From the IMG/VR virus record IMGVR_UViG_3300047321_000459, positions 1 to 22,639 of that record: a stretch of 22,639 nucleotides of DNA; one strand, written 5' to 3'. Origin of the DNA: a virus. Positions within the stretch are counted from its first letter, which is position 1, and each line of letters starts with the position of its first letter. The notes under the pieces are model-generated. The model saw only the letters and a list, made by a program, of their open reading frames with translations, was not told the origin of the DNA and did not search any database. This document shows positions 13,056 to 19,017 of the stretch, one piece after another. The position numbers and the translations under genes were made by a program.

Positions 13056-13277
13056 TCACGCCCTTGCGGTCCAGGGGTTTTCGAGCTTCTTCATGGAGCG
13101 CTTCCAGCTCGCGACGGCTTCCTTCGCCGCCTTGGGTGCTGCGGCTCCCAGTTGCGTTACGACCTCCTCAAGGGCCATCCAGTCGGCCACGGAGTTGTTC
13201 CAGGGATGCAGGGACAGGGCGACCGCCTGGGCGTGCAGCTCGGCGTTCCCGCGCCGGCTCGGCTTGGCCTTGGCCAT
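13056..13277 (-). CDS. Small basic hypothetical protein
   Basis: This 73-residue protein begins MAKAKPSRRG and is mostly helical, with Trp residues and Lys/Arg near both ends. No family is recognised. ATG 13277 overlaps the upstream TGA (TGATG) and has AAGGAG eight bases upstream. It may bind nucleic acid because of its charge, but this is a guess. Confidence 0.5.
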   Translation of the reverse strand: MAKAKPSRRGNAELHAQAVALSLHPWNNSVADWMALEEVVTQLGAAAPKAAKEAVASWKRSMKKLENPWTARA

Positions 13278-13540
13278 CAGCGGAACTCCTTGCAATAGTC
13301 GCCGCTGCCGAAGGTCCCGGACGGGCAGGGCGCGCCCTTGATCTTCGGGTAGGCCCGGGGTGTGTCACGGTGGAGCGCCTCGCACTTGGACCCCAGGCCG
13401 ACGTAACCGGTCGGGCAGGTGCCCTCCCGCCGGATGGTCTCGCGACCGTCCTTCGGCGTCGGATAGGGGCTCTCGGCGAAAGCGAGAGTATTGGTCATGG
13501 CCACCAAAGCGAGTGCCACGAAATAGGTGGTTTTGGTCAT
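13277..13540 (-). CDS. Exported small Cys-rich protein
   Basis: The 87-residue precursor has a signal peptide (MTKTTYFVALALVAMTNTLAFA). The mature region contains two similar units, CPTGYVGLGSKCE and CPSGTFGSGDYCKE, each with a C-P-x-G and a second Cys seven to eight residues on. Each probably makes one disulfide in the periplasm. The family is unknown, though such CP.G...G..C units occur in many proteobacterial exported proteins. The start has GGAGG nine bases upstream. It is the first gene leftward of attP, so its promoter is probably within 13541-13700. Confidence 0.6.
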   Translation of the reverse strand: MTKTTYFVALALVAMTNTLAFAESPYPTPKDGRETIRREGTCPTGYVGLGSKCEALHRDTPRAYPKIKGAPCPSGTFGSGDYCKEFR

Positions 13541-13578
13541 GGAAAAAGTCCTCCGGTGCGAACGGACGCAGAACAGAC

Positions 13579-13606
13579 TGCACACCGATTGCACACTTTT
13601 GCACAC
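13579..13606 (+). repeat. Three TGCACAC direct repeats (putative integrase arm-type sites, left arm)
   Basis: TGCACAC occurs at 13579-13585, 13590-13596 and 13600-13606, spaced 11 and 10 bases, so all lie on one DNA face. They lie about 96 bases from the attP core. Repeats of this kind are typical of arm-type binding sites for the N-terminal domain of tyrosine integrases; binding here is inferred. Confidence 0.65.
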
Positions 13607-13625
13607 ATGTTCACGTTCTGTGCTT

Positions 13626-13661
13626 GGTATTCAGGGGTATTCGGAGCCCCGTGGTATACCA
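13626..13661. repeat. GGTATTC/GGTATAC repeats and imperfect hairpin between arm sites and attP core
   Basis: GGTATTC is found at 13626-13632 and 13636-13642, and GGTATAC at 13653-13659. TGGTAT (13625-13630) and ATACCA (13656-13661) also pair, as do GGGG (13634-13637) and CCCC (13647-13650). The position between arm sites and core is where excisionase or IHF sites usually lie, so these may be Xis sites. Confidence 0.4.
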
Positions 13662-13701
13662 GGCGGACGTGAGATTTGTCAGTGATTTCAGAGGTTTAGA
13701 A

Positions 13702-13754
13702 TGGTGGGCGCACAAGGGATCGAACCTTGGACCTCTCCCGTGTGAAGGCACGGG
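13702..13754 (-). other. attP: attP core: 3' fragment of tRNA-Val(CAC)
   Basis: Read on the minus strand, 13746-13702 gives an anticodon loop TTCACAC with CAC at the anticodon position, an anticodon stem half GGGAG, a 5-base variable loop, a complete T arm (CAAGG/CCTTG stem), the acceptor half TGCGCCC, discriminator A and CCA. The 5' half of a tRNA is absent, so this is not a functional tRNA gene. CCCGTG (13737-13742) and CACGGG (13749-13754) form an inverted repeat around a 6-base centre in the anticodon loop, as expected for integrase core sites around the crossover. The integrase gene ends 80 bases away. Confidence 0.8.
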
Positions 13755-13808
13755 TCCATTTCATTTCACCCCTTAAAACATAGTGTATTCTGATCTTCTC
13801 GTCATTGC

Positions 13809-13826
13809 TGCACACATTTTGCACAC
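13809..13826 (+). repeat. Two TGCACAC direct repeats (putative integrase arm-type sites, right arm)
   Basis: TGCACAC occurs at 13809-13815 and 13820-13826, spaced 11 bases, in the same orientation as the three left copies. They lie about 55-60 bases from the attP core and directly before the integrase stop codon. Confidence 0.65.
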
Positions 13827-13833
13827 CTCACTT

Positions 13834-14991
13834 TCAGGCCAATTTTACCATCTTGGCCTTCTGCTTCTTCGTCAACGGCTTCAGCCGCTGGCTCTCCCAC
13901 CGCAGTGGATCGGTCATCCAGGGCGCCTCCGCCCACTCCTTGAAGGTCGGCAGGGTGTTGATCGCCCTGATCCGTTCGGCCTCTGGGACGTCGACGTAAT
14001 CGTGGCTGGTGTCGTCCACGACGTGTCCCAGGATCTGGTCCTTGATGTAGGCGTGGATGCCGTTGACCACGAGCTGGGTAGAGACCGTATGGCGGGCCGT
14101 GTAGGGCGCGATGTCGAGGATGCCGGTGCGGCTGCGGGCGTTCTTGATGCCCTTCTTCATCTGGCCGCCATTGCCCTCCACGACCGTCCAGGGCTCGCCC
14201 TCCCACGTCCTGACGAGCCTGGTGCCGTCCTTGCGCTTGAGCAGTCCGCGCATCAGCGGGACCAGGAACTCGTGCATCGGGACGCCGCGGGGCTCGCCCG
14301 TCTTGGACGACGGCAGGGTGATCCACCTCTTAGGGACGCTGACCTGCTCCCGGTCCATCAGGAACAGCTCGATCGGCCGCATCCCGGTGTAGAACAGGAT
14401 GGTCATGACGATGGCGTTGGACGGCGCCATGGCGGTCACAAACTTGACCGCCCGGTCATAGGTCGTCGGGAAGCTGCCGACGCGCTTCTTCTTGGTCTTG
14501 AAGGTCCGGGTGCCCTTCGGCTTCTTCGGCCGCCGCCACTTGCGGAAGTCGGCCCACTCGTTGCCGACCGCATGGTTCCAGACGGCCACGAACGGGGTGT
14601 AGACCTGCCGGTTCCGGGTGTCCGGCAGGACGTTAGGGAGCAGCTCCAGGGCGATCTCGTCGAGCCGGGACTGGGTAATGGTGCGCAGCTTGACGCCCAT
14701 CAGCTTGCCAGTGAGGCCACTGGTCTCGCCGGTAGCCTCGTCGTATTTGCCCAGAAACCGGGTGTCGCCGCCGGCAGCGATGTAGGAGACGACGGCCTCG
14801 TCGAAGGTCACCACAGCCTTCTTGCCGTGGACGACCTCCTGCAACAGCTCGCCCTCGCGCTTTATGCGCTTCGCTTCCGCGGTCGGCCGGTGAGTAGTTT
14901 TAGTTGACTCGAAGATCTTGCCACCTTCGGCGTCGGTGCCGCGGAGGTAGAAGTTCGACGTCGGGGTTCGTTGATAGAGGTAGAGACGCAT
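13834..14991 (-). CDS. int: Tyrosine integrase
   Basis: The 385-residue protein has the catalytic residues of phage tyrosine recombinases: R205 in TGMRPIE, K230 in SSKTGEPR, R300 in PYTARHT (a Tyr replaces the usual first His of the HxxR box), H323 in ILGH and Y332 in SHDYVDVP. The N-terminal 60 residues are an arm-binding-type region and about 65-160 a core-binding helical domain. It should recombine the attP at 13.7 kb with a host tRNA-Val(CAC) gene. ATG 14991 is chosen for GGGAAA seven bases upstream; TTG 15006 is possible but lacks a site. The 5' end overlaps the HTH gene by 130 bases. Confidence 0.92.
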   Translation of the reverse strand: MRLYLYQRTPTSNFYLRGTDAEGGKIFESTKTTHRPTAEAKRIKREGELLQEVVHGKKAVVTFDEAVVSYIAAGGDTRFLGKYDEATGETSGLTGKLMGVKLRTITQSRLDEIALELLPNVLPDTRNRQVYTPFVAVWNHAVGNEWADFRKWRRPKKPKGTRTFKTKKKRVGSFPTTYDRAVKFVTAMAPSNAIVMTILFYTGMRPIELFLMDREQVSVPKRWITLPSSKTGEPRGVPMHEFLVPLMRGLLKRKDGTRLVRTWEGEPWTVVEGNGGQMKKGIKNARSRTGILDIAPYTARHTVSTQLVVNGIHAYIKDQILGHVVDDTSHDYVDVPEAERIRAINTLPTFKEWAEAPWMTDPLRWESQRLKPLTKKQKAKMVKLA

Positions 14992-15179
14992 CGCATACTT
15001 TCCCAAATGGCCATCACGTCCGCGTCCGAGAACCTATAGACGCGGCCCTTGCGTGAAAAGAAATTGGTTCCAGCAATCAGGTCCGAGAGCGACTGTCTGC
15101 TGACCCTCAGCTTGGCGCACACCTCGTCGAAGGTGTAGACCTCGCCAAGCTTTTTGTTGTCGTTCGCGTGATCAGGCAT
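14862..15179 (-). CDS. HTH protein, probable excisionase
   Basis: The 105-residue frame contains a MerR/excisionase-type HTH: VYTFDEVCAKLRVSRQSLSDLI, then a turn and SRKGRVYRFSDADVMAIWESM (about residues 14-65), the layout of HTH_17/Xis domains that bind att DNA. Position just before int supports a role in excision or integrase control. Its last 44 codons lie over the integrase start and read as Ser/Arg-rich sequence, so the native C-terminus is probably this odd overlapping tail. ATG 15179 has a weak site and overlaps the upstream gene by 8 bases. Confidence 0.65.
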   Translation of the reverse strand: MPDHANDNKKLGEVYTFDEVCAKLRVSRQSLSDLIAGTNFFSRKGRVYRFSDADVMAIWESMRCVSTSINEPRRRTSTSAAPTPKVARSSSQLKLLTGRPRKRSA

Positions 15180-15561
15180 GGCCGGTGCCCGGGATCATCC
15201 AGATGCTGCACGACGGATCGCTGCAGCCCACGGTCGAGCCCTTCCTCCCGTAGATGACGATGTCACCATCCTGAGATCGCCAAACTGCGTCTGGCTGGGG
15301 GTAGAAGGTGGCGCACCAGACGCGGGTCTTGTGAAACCCGGTCGGCGGGCGGCCTGCGATCCAGTCGGTCGAGATGCCATTGAAGCTGACGCGACGATAG
15401 CGATAGGACAGCTCGCTGCCCGTGTCGCCGTGTGCGTCCATCTCGACCTCCCAGTCGTCGCCATACGCGCTGATGTCGATCCACTCGCGGTCTCGCTCGA
15501 TGCGACTGCGGGTGATCTCGCTGTGCCGGCAGAAGATGAAGTCGCTGTCCTCCAGGCTCAT
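15172..15561 (-). CDS. Hypothetical protein
   Basis: This 129-residue protein is beta-rich with many aromatic and charged residues (IDISAYGDDWEVEMDAHGDTGSEL, WIAGRPPTGFHKTRVWC) and a Cys pair near the end (GCSDPSC). No family is recognised. ATG 15561 overlaps the upstream TGA as ATGA, with CGGAG seven bases upstream. Confidence 0.55.
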   Translation of the reverse strand: MSLEDSDFIFCRHSEITRSRIERDREWIDISAYGDDWEVEMDAHGDTGSELSYRYRRVSFNGISTDWIAGRPPTGFHKTRVWCATFYPQPDAVWRSQDGDIVIYGRKGSTVGCSDPSCSIWMIPGTGHA

Positions 15562-15740
15562 TGCGCTTCTCCGATCAGGATACGGCTCTCGTCGCGGGTG
15601 TTGCCCAGCCAGCAGTTCGAGATGCCGGCGTAGCTCCGGATGTCCTGGTAGTGCAGATCCGCCTCCGCCTCCGAGGAGTAGGGCCCGGCCTGATAGTCTT
15701 TCCCCATGAGGGAGTAGTTGACGTAATGCTTCTGGCTCAT
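15558..15740 (-). CDS. Small hypothetical protein
   Basis: This 60-residue protein begins MSQKHYVNYSLMGKDYQAGPYSSEAEADLHYQDIRSY in overlapping segments. The 'GPYSSEAEA..........G' pattern (strand, then helix after a Ser-rich turn) is common in small phage proteins with a split beta-alpha fold. No function is known. ATG 15740 overlaps the upstream TGA as ATGA. Confidence 0.5.
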   Translation of the reverse strand: MSQKHYVNYSLMGKDYQAGPYSSEAEADLHYQDIRSYAGISNCWLGNTRDESRILIGEAQ

Positions 15741-16057
15741 TCTCGTTTCCCGAATACGCTGTCGACGGTCGGCCCATTCTCTGCGGGAGCGGTCCAGACC
15801 CTCGTCTGCTTGTTGCCGTGGTGGTGGCCCTTGACGTGGAAATCCTGCTCGTGTCGGGCGCGGTTCAGTTTCGAGGCCATGATCTTGAAGCCAGCAAGCA
15901 TCGCTTCATCGTGGTCTCGAAACGTCTGTGGCTTCCCGTCCTTGCCATTCACCCACTCCGGCGGATGGCCCGGAATGCCGAAGGTCGCGTGGTAGAGACC
16001 GTCGACTTCCTTGTGGGCGACAACCGCAGAATAGTAGGAGTTGGCAATCTTGGTCAT
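15737..16057 (-). CDS. Hypothetical His-rich protein
   Basis: This 106-residue protein has an aromatic N-terminal half (YYSAVVAHKEVDGLYHATFGIPGHPPEWVNG) and a His-rich stretch (DFHVKGHHHGNKQ) that might bind metal. No family is recognised. ATG 16057 overlaps the thyX stop as ATGA with GGGAA upstream, so it is coupled to ThyX. Confidence 0.55.
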   Translation of the reverse strand: MTKIANSYYSAVVAHKEVDGLYHATFGIPGHPPEWVNGKDGKPQTFRDHDEAMLAGFKIMASKLNRARHEQDFHVKGHHHGNKQTRVWTAPAENGPTVDSVFGKRE

Positions 16058-17031
16058 GCAGCTTCCCTGAAGACGTCTCGTTCGATGAATTTGCGGTTCT
16101 GGTTCCAGCCGCGGAGGTTCCCGTGGAGGTGCGGCTGCTGCCATCGGTCCGTGCGCCATTCGCCGTAAGGGCCGACGTGACCATTCACGCGGAAGTCGGG
16201 CGTGGCCTGATGCTCTGCCGGCGATGCATGGAGCGGGCGGGCGCCGACCAGATCGTTGAAGAGCTGAAGGTCCTTGTGAACCAAGGGCGTCTTGCCTTCG
16301 TGCGTCAGGTAAGATGTGCGAGCGCAACGGGCGACGGAGATCTTCTTCTGCGTCTCCAGCTCCAGCCACTCCTGCTCGTGCTCGGTCACAAAAGGCAAAT
16401 GCCACTGACCGGGCTGCAACAGCTGCGGCTCGCTGCCTGCAAACGCTTCCTTGATCGCGACTGCAAGCGCCTGGATCTCTGGCTGAGCATCCTTGTGGTC
16501 GCGAAGCTCGAAGAAGTTGTCCCAATCGGTCGCGGTGATCAGCACGTTGATGTGCGCGAACGGCTCAAGGAGTCGATTGACAACCTGCTTGTGATAGCCA
16601 GCCTGGTCGTAGGCGCGAGCGAATGCGATGGCGTGGTCTCGAGCCTCAAACCACATCTGTTGCGGACTGAGAAGCGAGCCGGCGCGCTGATTATCATTGG
16701 CGAATGGGTGTGGCATATAGTCCGACAGCTCGATGTCAGCCTGCATACCTTTCTGGTTCTTGCCCCAGTGGATCGGCATCGCGGTGTCGCGCAAGATATC
16801 GTCGATCAACCGCTGCACTGGGATCGCGCGAGAGCTTGAAGCATTGCGTGACAAATTGCGGTCGTACATCAGGCCGTCGTTGATCTCGACGATCATATCT
16901 GGCGTGGAACTGAGGACGCGATGAGTCAGTTCTTCCGCGTGGATGAAGCGCGGATAACGCGCAAGCGCCGTTTTCAGTTCGATTTGCTCAGTCGAAATGC
17001 TGTGCAGAATTTTCTTTGCAGAAATTGTCAT
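16054..17031 (-). CDS. thyX: FAD-dependent thymidylate synthase
   Basis: The 325-residue protein is a phage-type ThyX. It contains RYPRFIHAE..THRVL (residues 25-40), SRNASSSRAIPV (61-72), GKNQKGMQA (90-98) and HKQVVNRLLEPF followed by ITATDWDNFFELR..KDAQPEIQ, then a C-terminal part with CARTSY. It methylates dUMP to dTMP using FAD and methylene-tetrahydrofolate. Compared with the usual contiguous 'HR.FSRNASSSRAIP' signature, about 20 residues (SSTPDMIVEINDGLMYDRNL) are inserted between HRVL and SRNASSSR. ATG 17031 overlaps the upstream TGA as ATGA, with GGAGGAG ending 11 bases upstream. Confidence 0.88.
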   Translation of the reverse strand: MTISAKKILHSISTEQIELKTALARYPRFIHAEELTHRVLSSTPDMIVEINDGLMYDRNLSRNASSSRAIPVQRLIDDILRDTAMPIHWGKNQKGMQADIELSDYMPHPFANDNQRAGSLLSPQQMWFEARDHAIAFARAYDQAGYHKQVVNRLLEPFAHINVLITATDWDNFFELRDHKDAQPEIQALAVAIKEAFAGSEPQLLQPGQWHLPFVTEHEQEWLELETQKKISVARCARTSYLTHEGKTPLVHKDLQLFNDLVGARPLHASPAEHQATPDFRVNGHVGPYGEWRTDRWQQPHLHGNLRGWNQNRKFIERDVFREAA

Positions 17032-17234
17032 AGGCTTGCATTCTCCTCCAGGATGCGCTTTGCTTCTTGCTCGCTCTCGTAGGGACCGACTGCATCGAAG
17101 CAGTAGCCTTCGCCGTCAGGCCCCATATCGCCGTTCAAATCCTCCATACTGAGGATCCACCAGCCGCCGAGCCCTTCACCGGCTTCTTCGTCGGTGAGAA
17201 ATTTGATGACCGTTTTTGAATGGTGCCCGGTCAT
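17028..17234 (-). CDS. Small acidic hypothetical protein
   Basis: This 68-residue protein reads TVIKFLTDEEAGEGLGGWW at the start, then YCFDAVGPYESEQEAKRILEEN at the end. The 'GPYES.QEA...' strand-helix end is like the small protein at 15558-15740, a common phage mini-fold. ATG 17234 overlaps the stop of the small membrane protein upstream as ATGA with GGTGA before it. No function is known. Confidence 0.5.
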   Translation of the reverse strand: MTGHHSKTVIKFLTDEEAGEGLGGWWILSMEDLNGDMGPDGEGYCFDAVGPYESEQEAKRILEENASL

Positions 17235-17398
17235 GGCTTCACCGGGTCGACGATGCAGTACCAGCTGGATCTGACTAGCTCCTTGCGTGAACCTTGAGGG
17301 CACTTCGGCTCGTTGATGACCACTGAAACCCCAATGGCAACCAGCAAGACCGCGGCGACCCCGATCGCGACAAGCGCCGTGAACAATTCATCGTCCAT
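17231..17398 (-). CDS. Small single-pass membrane protein
   Basis: A 55-residue protein starts at ATG 17398 with GGAGG six bases upstream, straight after the TGA of the upstream gene. It begins MDDELFTALVAIG and has one hydrophobic helix at about residues 6-28, followed by a 27-residue soluble tail with two Cys residues and a Trp. It ends with TGA overlapping the next ATG. Good spacing on both sides supports it as a real gene. Its role is unknown; a membrane or lysis-related role is possible but not shown. Confidence 0.6.
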   Translation of the reverse strand: MDDELFTALVAIGVAAVLLVAIGVSVVINEPKCPQGSRKELVRSSWYCIVDPVKP

Positions 17399-17399
17399 G

Positions 17400-17885
17400 T
17401 CAAGCCTCCGACTTGAGCGGGATCGACTTCAGGAGCAGCTCAACCTGAGCCTGGAGCTGGCGGATTTGTTCCCGCTGTGCCCTGTTCTCAAACAGCTTCT
17501 CGTTGTTGGACGTGATCAGCTCCTTGATGCGCTCGTTCGCGAAAGCGGCATCGACGAACGAATCCTCGATCGCCTCAAGCAGGCGAGGTAGCGCCTGCAT
17601 CAATCCTGTCAGGAAACGGGCACGCTCGGCCGCGTCAGGGGTGATGCCGGTCAGCGCCAGTACTAACCCGGTCTGGGTATTGCGCACCGAATGCATCACG
17701 GTCTTTTCCGGCAGCACGATCAGTTCGCGGGTCTTGGCGAGATGGGTCTTCATCTCTTCGATCTGCTCGTCGTCGGTCAGCTCTGCTGATCCAGCCCATT
17801 CGGGGTCGGCGACGAACTTGAGAAACTTTCTCGCCTCGCGGACGAATGAAAGCAGCTCCTGATCAGTGTTCTGTTTGTCAGACAT
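17400..17885 (-). CDS. Hypothetical helical protein with C-terminal coiled coil
   Basis: This 161-residue protein is almost entirely helical. The C-terminal 50 residues (NERIKELITSNNEKLFENRAQREQIRQLQAQVELL, in overlapping parts) show heptad-like hydrophobic spacing and probably form a coiled coil. No family is recognised. ATG 17885 has GGAG eight bases upstream and follows a terminator, so it starts its own unit or depends on read-through. Confidence 0.55.
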   Translation of the reverse strand: MSDKQNTDQELLSFVREARKFLKFVADPEWAGSAELTDDEQIEEMKTHLAKTRELIVLPEKTVMHSVRNTQTGLVLALTGITPDAAERARFLTGLMQALPRLLEAIEDSFVDAAFANERIKELITSNNEKLFENRAQREQIRQLQAQVELLLKSIPLKSEA

Positions 17886-17913
17886 TGTAGGCACTCCAAA
17901 AATTTCCAAACAG

Positions 17914-17943
17914 AAAAATGACGGCCGCCCCGAAGGGCGACCG
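17914..17943 (-). terminator. Rho-independent terminator after the solute-binding protein gene
   Basis: On the minus strand an 8-bp stem with one wobble (GGTCGCCC / GGGCGGCC) and a TTCG loop at 17924-17943 is followed by GTCATTTTT. It lies 15 bases past the stop of the TAXI-like gene. Confidence 0.75.
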
Positions 17944-17958
17944 CCGTAGCCATTGCCG

Positions 17959-18834
17959 TTATTGCGGCTTGGCGAGCTTCTGGATGTCGGGCTTCGCAGC
18001 GTTGAAGCCGCGGAGGATCTTGTTGTAGTCGTCCTCGTGAGCGCCGATCCAATCGGTGTTGGCAACGAACACTGCGTCGACCTGCACCGTGCCGACAGAC
18101 TTGGTGCCATAGACCGTGCCGGACGGCTGAATGCGCGGATAGGTGTCCGCGGGGATCTCACCGTAGGTGTAGACGGGCTGCTTGCGGGCATCGACCGCGG
18201 TTTTGGTCATGTCGCGGTCGTCGGTGCCGACCAGGATCACAGCGTCGCCGGCCTTCTGCACTTCGTTCTTGATGAACGGAGCGTTGAGAGCGGTCACGAT
18301 CAGGCCGCACTGGACCAGAGAGCCATCCGCGACTGCCGAGAGCATGCGGTCACCCGAGAGCGGCGACGTGCTGACCTTGCCGTAGCGAGCCTTGTCAGCC
18401 ATGACGAAACCCTGCCACGTCGTGTTTCCGCCGGAGCCGTCCTGGCCGACAGCGACCGTCATGTCGCCCTTGAGGTTCACCATGCGACCGAGGTCGTACT
18501 TGCGGTTGCAGATCATGTGGACCTGCTCCTGGTACAGGACGCCGGCACGCTCCAGCGTCGAGATTGCCTTCGCGTTGCGCTGCGAATAGACCATCAGGGC
18601 GTCGGACTGGACGAAGCCGCCGTCGCACTCGCCGGCCACGATCTTGTCGAGGTTGTCGATCGAGCCCTTGGTGTAGACGACGTCCACGTTCTGAGCGCGC
18701 TGCTTCAGGTAGTGGCCGGCCTTGGCGTAGTTCAGCTCGGCATTGCCGGTGCAGAGACGAAACTTGTCGGCTGCGTGGGCGGTTGCGGTCATCGCGCTCA
18801 GGGCGAGCGCAGCGATCAGAAAGAGCTTCTTCAT
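17959..18834 (-). CDS. TAXI-type periplasmic solute-binding protein
   Basis: The 291-residue precursor has a clear signal peptide (MKKLFLIAALALSAMTATAHA). The mature part has the bilobed solute-binding pattern of TRAP-transporter TAXI/NMT1-like proteins: FRLCTG, VVYTKGSIDNLDKIVAGECDGGFVQSDAL (in parts, about 53-81), YQEQVHMIC, LKGDMTVAVGQDGSGGNTTW and DGSLVQCGLIVTALNAPFIKN. It should bind a small ligand in the periplasm, but no TRAP membrane subunit is in the window. It forms its own unit: AAAGGAGAACTAC before ATG 18834, the repeated motif and a hairpin upstream, and a terminator downstream. A phage-encoded copy is unusual. Confidence 0.68.
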   Translation of the reverse strand: MKKLFLIAALALSAMTATAHAADKFRLCTGNAELNYAKAGHYLKQRAQNVDVVYTKGSIDNLDKIVAGECDGGFVQSDALMVYSQRNAKAISTLERAGVLYQEQVHMICNRKYDLGRMVNLKGDMTVAVGQDGSGGNTTWQGFVMADKARYGKVSTSPLSGDRMLSAVADGSLVQCGLIVTALNAPFIKNEVQKAGDAVILVGTDDRDMTKTAVDARKQPVYTYGEIPADTYPRIQPSGTVYGTKSVGTVQVDAVFVANTDWIGAHEDDYNKILRGFNAAKPDIQKLAKPQ

Positions 18835-18854
18835 GTAGTTCTCCTTTGAGTGGC

Positions 18855-18870
18855 CCCCGCATTTGCGGGG
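18855..18870 (-). other. GC hairpin in the leader of the TAXI-like gene
   Basis: CCCCGC (18855-18860), ATTT, GCGGGG (18865-18870) makes a perfect 6-bp stem between the repeated motif and the ribosome binding site. No T tract follows on either strand, so it may act as a leader structure or a weak attenuator. Confidence 0.4.
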
Positions 18871-18874
18871 ACCA

Positions 18875-18890
18875 GTTGCATTCAAACAAA
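18875..18890 (-). promoter_or_regulatory. 16-bp motif copy before the TAXI-like gene
   Basis: On the minus strand TTTGT-TTGAAT-GCAAC lies about 40 bases upstream of the start codon and just after the 37-codon gene. It points with transcription. Confidence 0.55.
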
Positions 18891-18900
18891 CGCGAGGGGA

Positions 18901-19014
18901 CTAAAAAAACCAGCGGCTGATGGGGTAGCCGCGGGCAGCTTTCCAGACGGAGGTGGCGATCACGTAGATGCCCAGGCCGTCGAGGACGTGATTGGCGAGG
19001 AAGACACCGACCAT
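18901..19014 (-). CDS. Very small membrane protein
   Basis: A 37-residue protein starts at ATG 19014, nine bases after GAGG and just downstream of the previous TAA. It has a hydrophobic helix (VFLANHVLDGLGIYVIATSVW) and a basic, aromatic C-terminus (KAARGYPISRWFF). Codon use fits the neighbours, but a 37-codon frame can arise by chance, so confidence is moderate. It lies between the acidic-tailed protein and the TAXI-like gene. Confidence 0.45.
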   Translation of the reverse strand: MVGVFLANHVLDGLGIYVIATSVWKAARGYPISRWFF

Positions 19015-19017
19015 GGC

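Noticed and set aside
13702-13800. A complete tRNA gene
   Set aside because: Only the 3' half from the anticodon loop is tRNA-like; no matching GGGCGCA acceptor, D arm or 5' anticodon stem half occurs upstream.
13783-14907. 374-codon plus-strand open frame
   Set aside because: It is antisense to the integrase, whose catalytic residues are all present on the other strand.
17036-17043. Another motif copy (GAATGCAAG) before thyX
   Set aside because: It is a half site only, lies inside the coding end of the upstream gene, and has no second arm; counted as chance.
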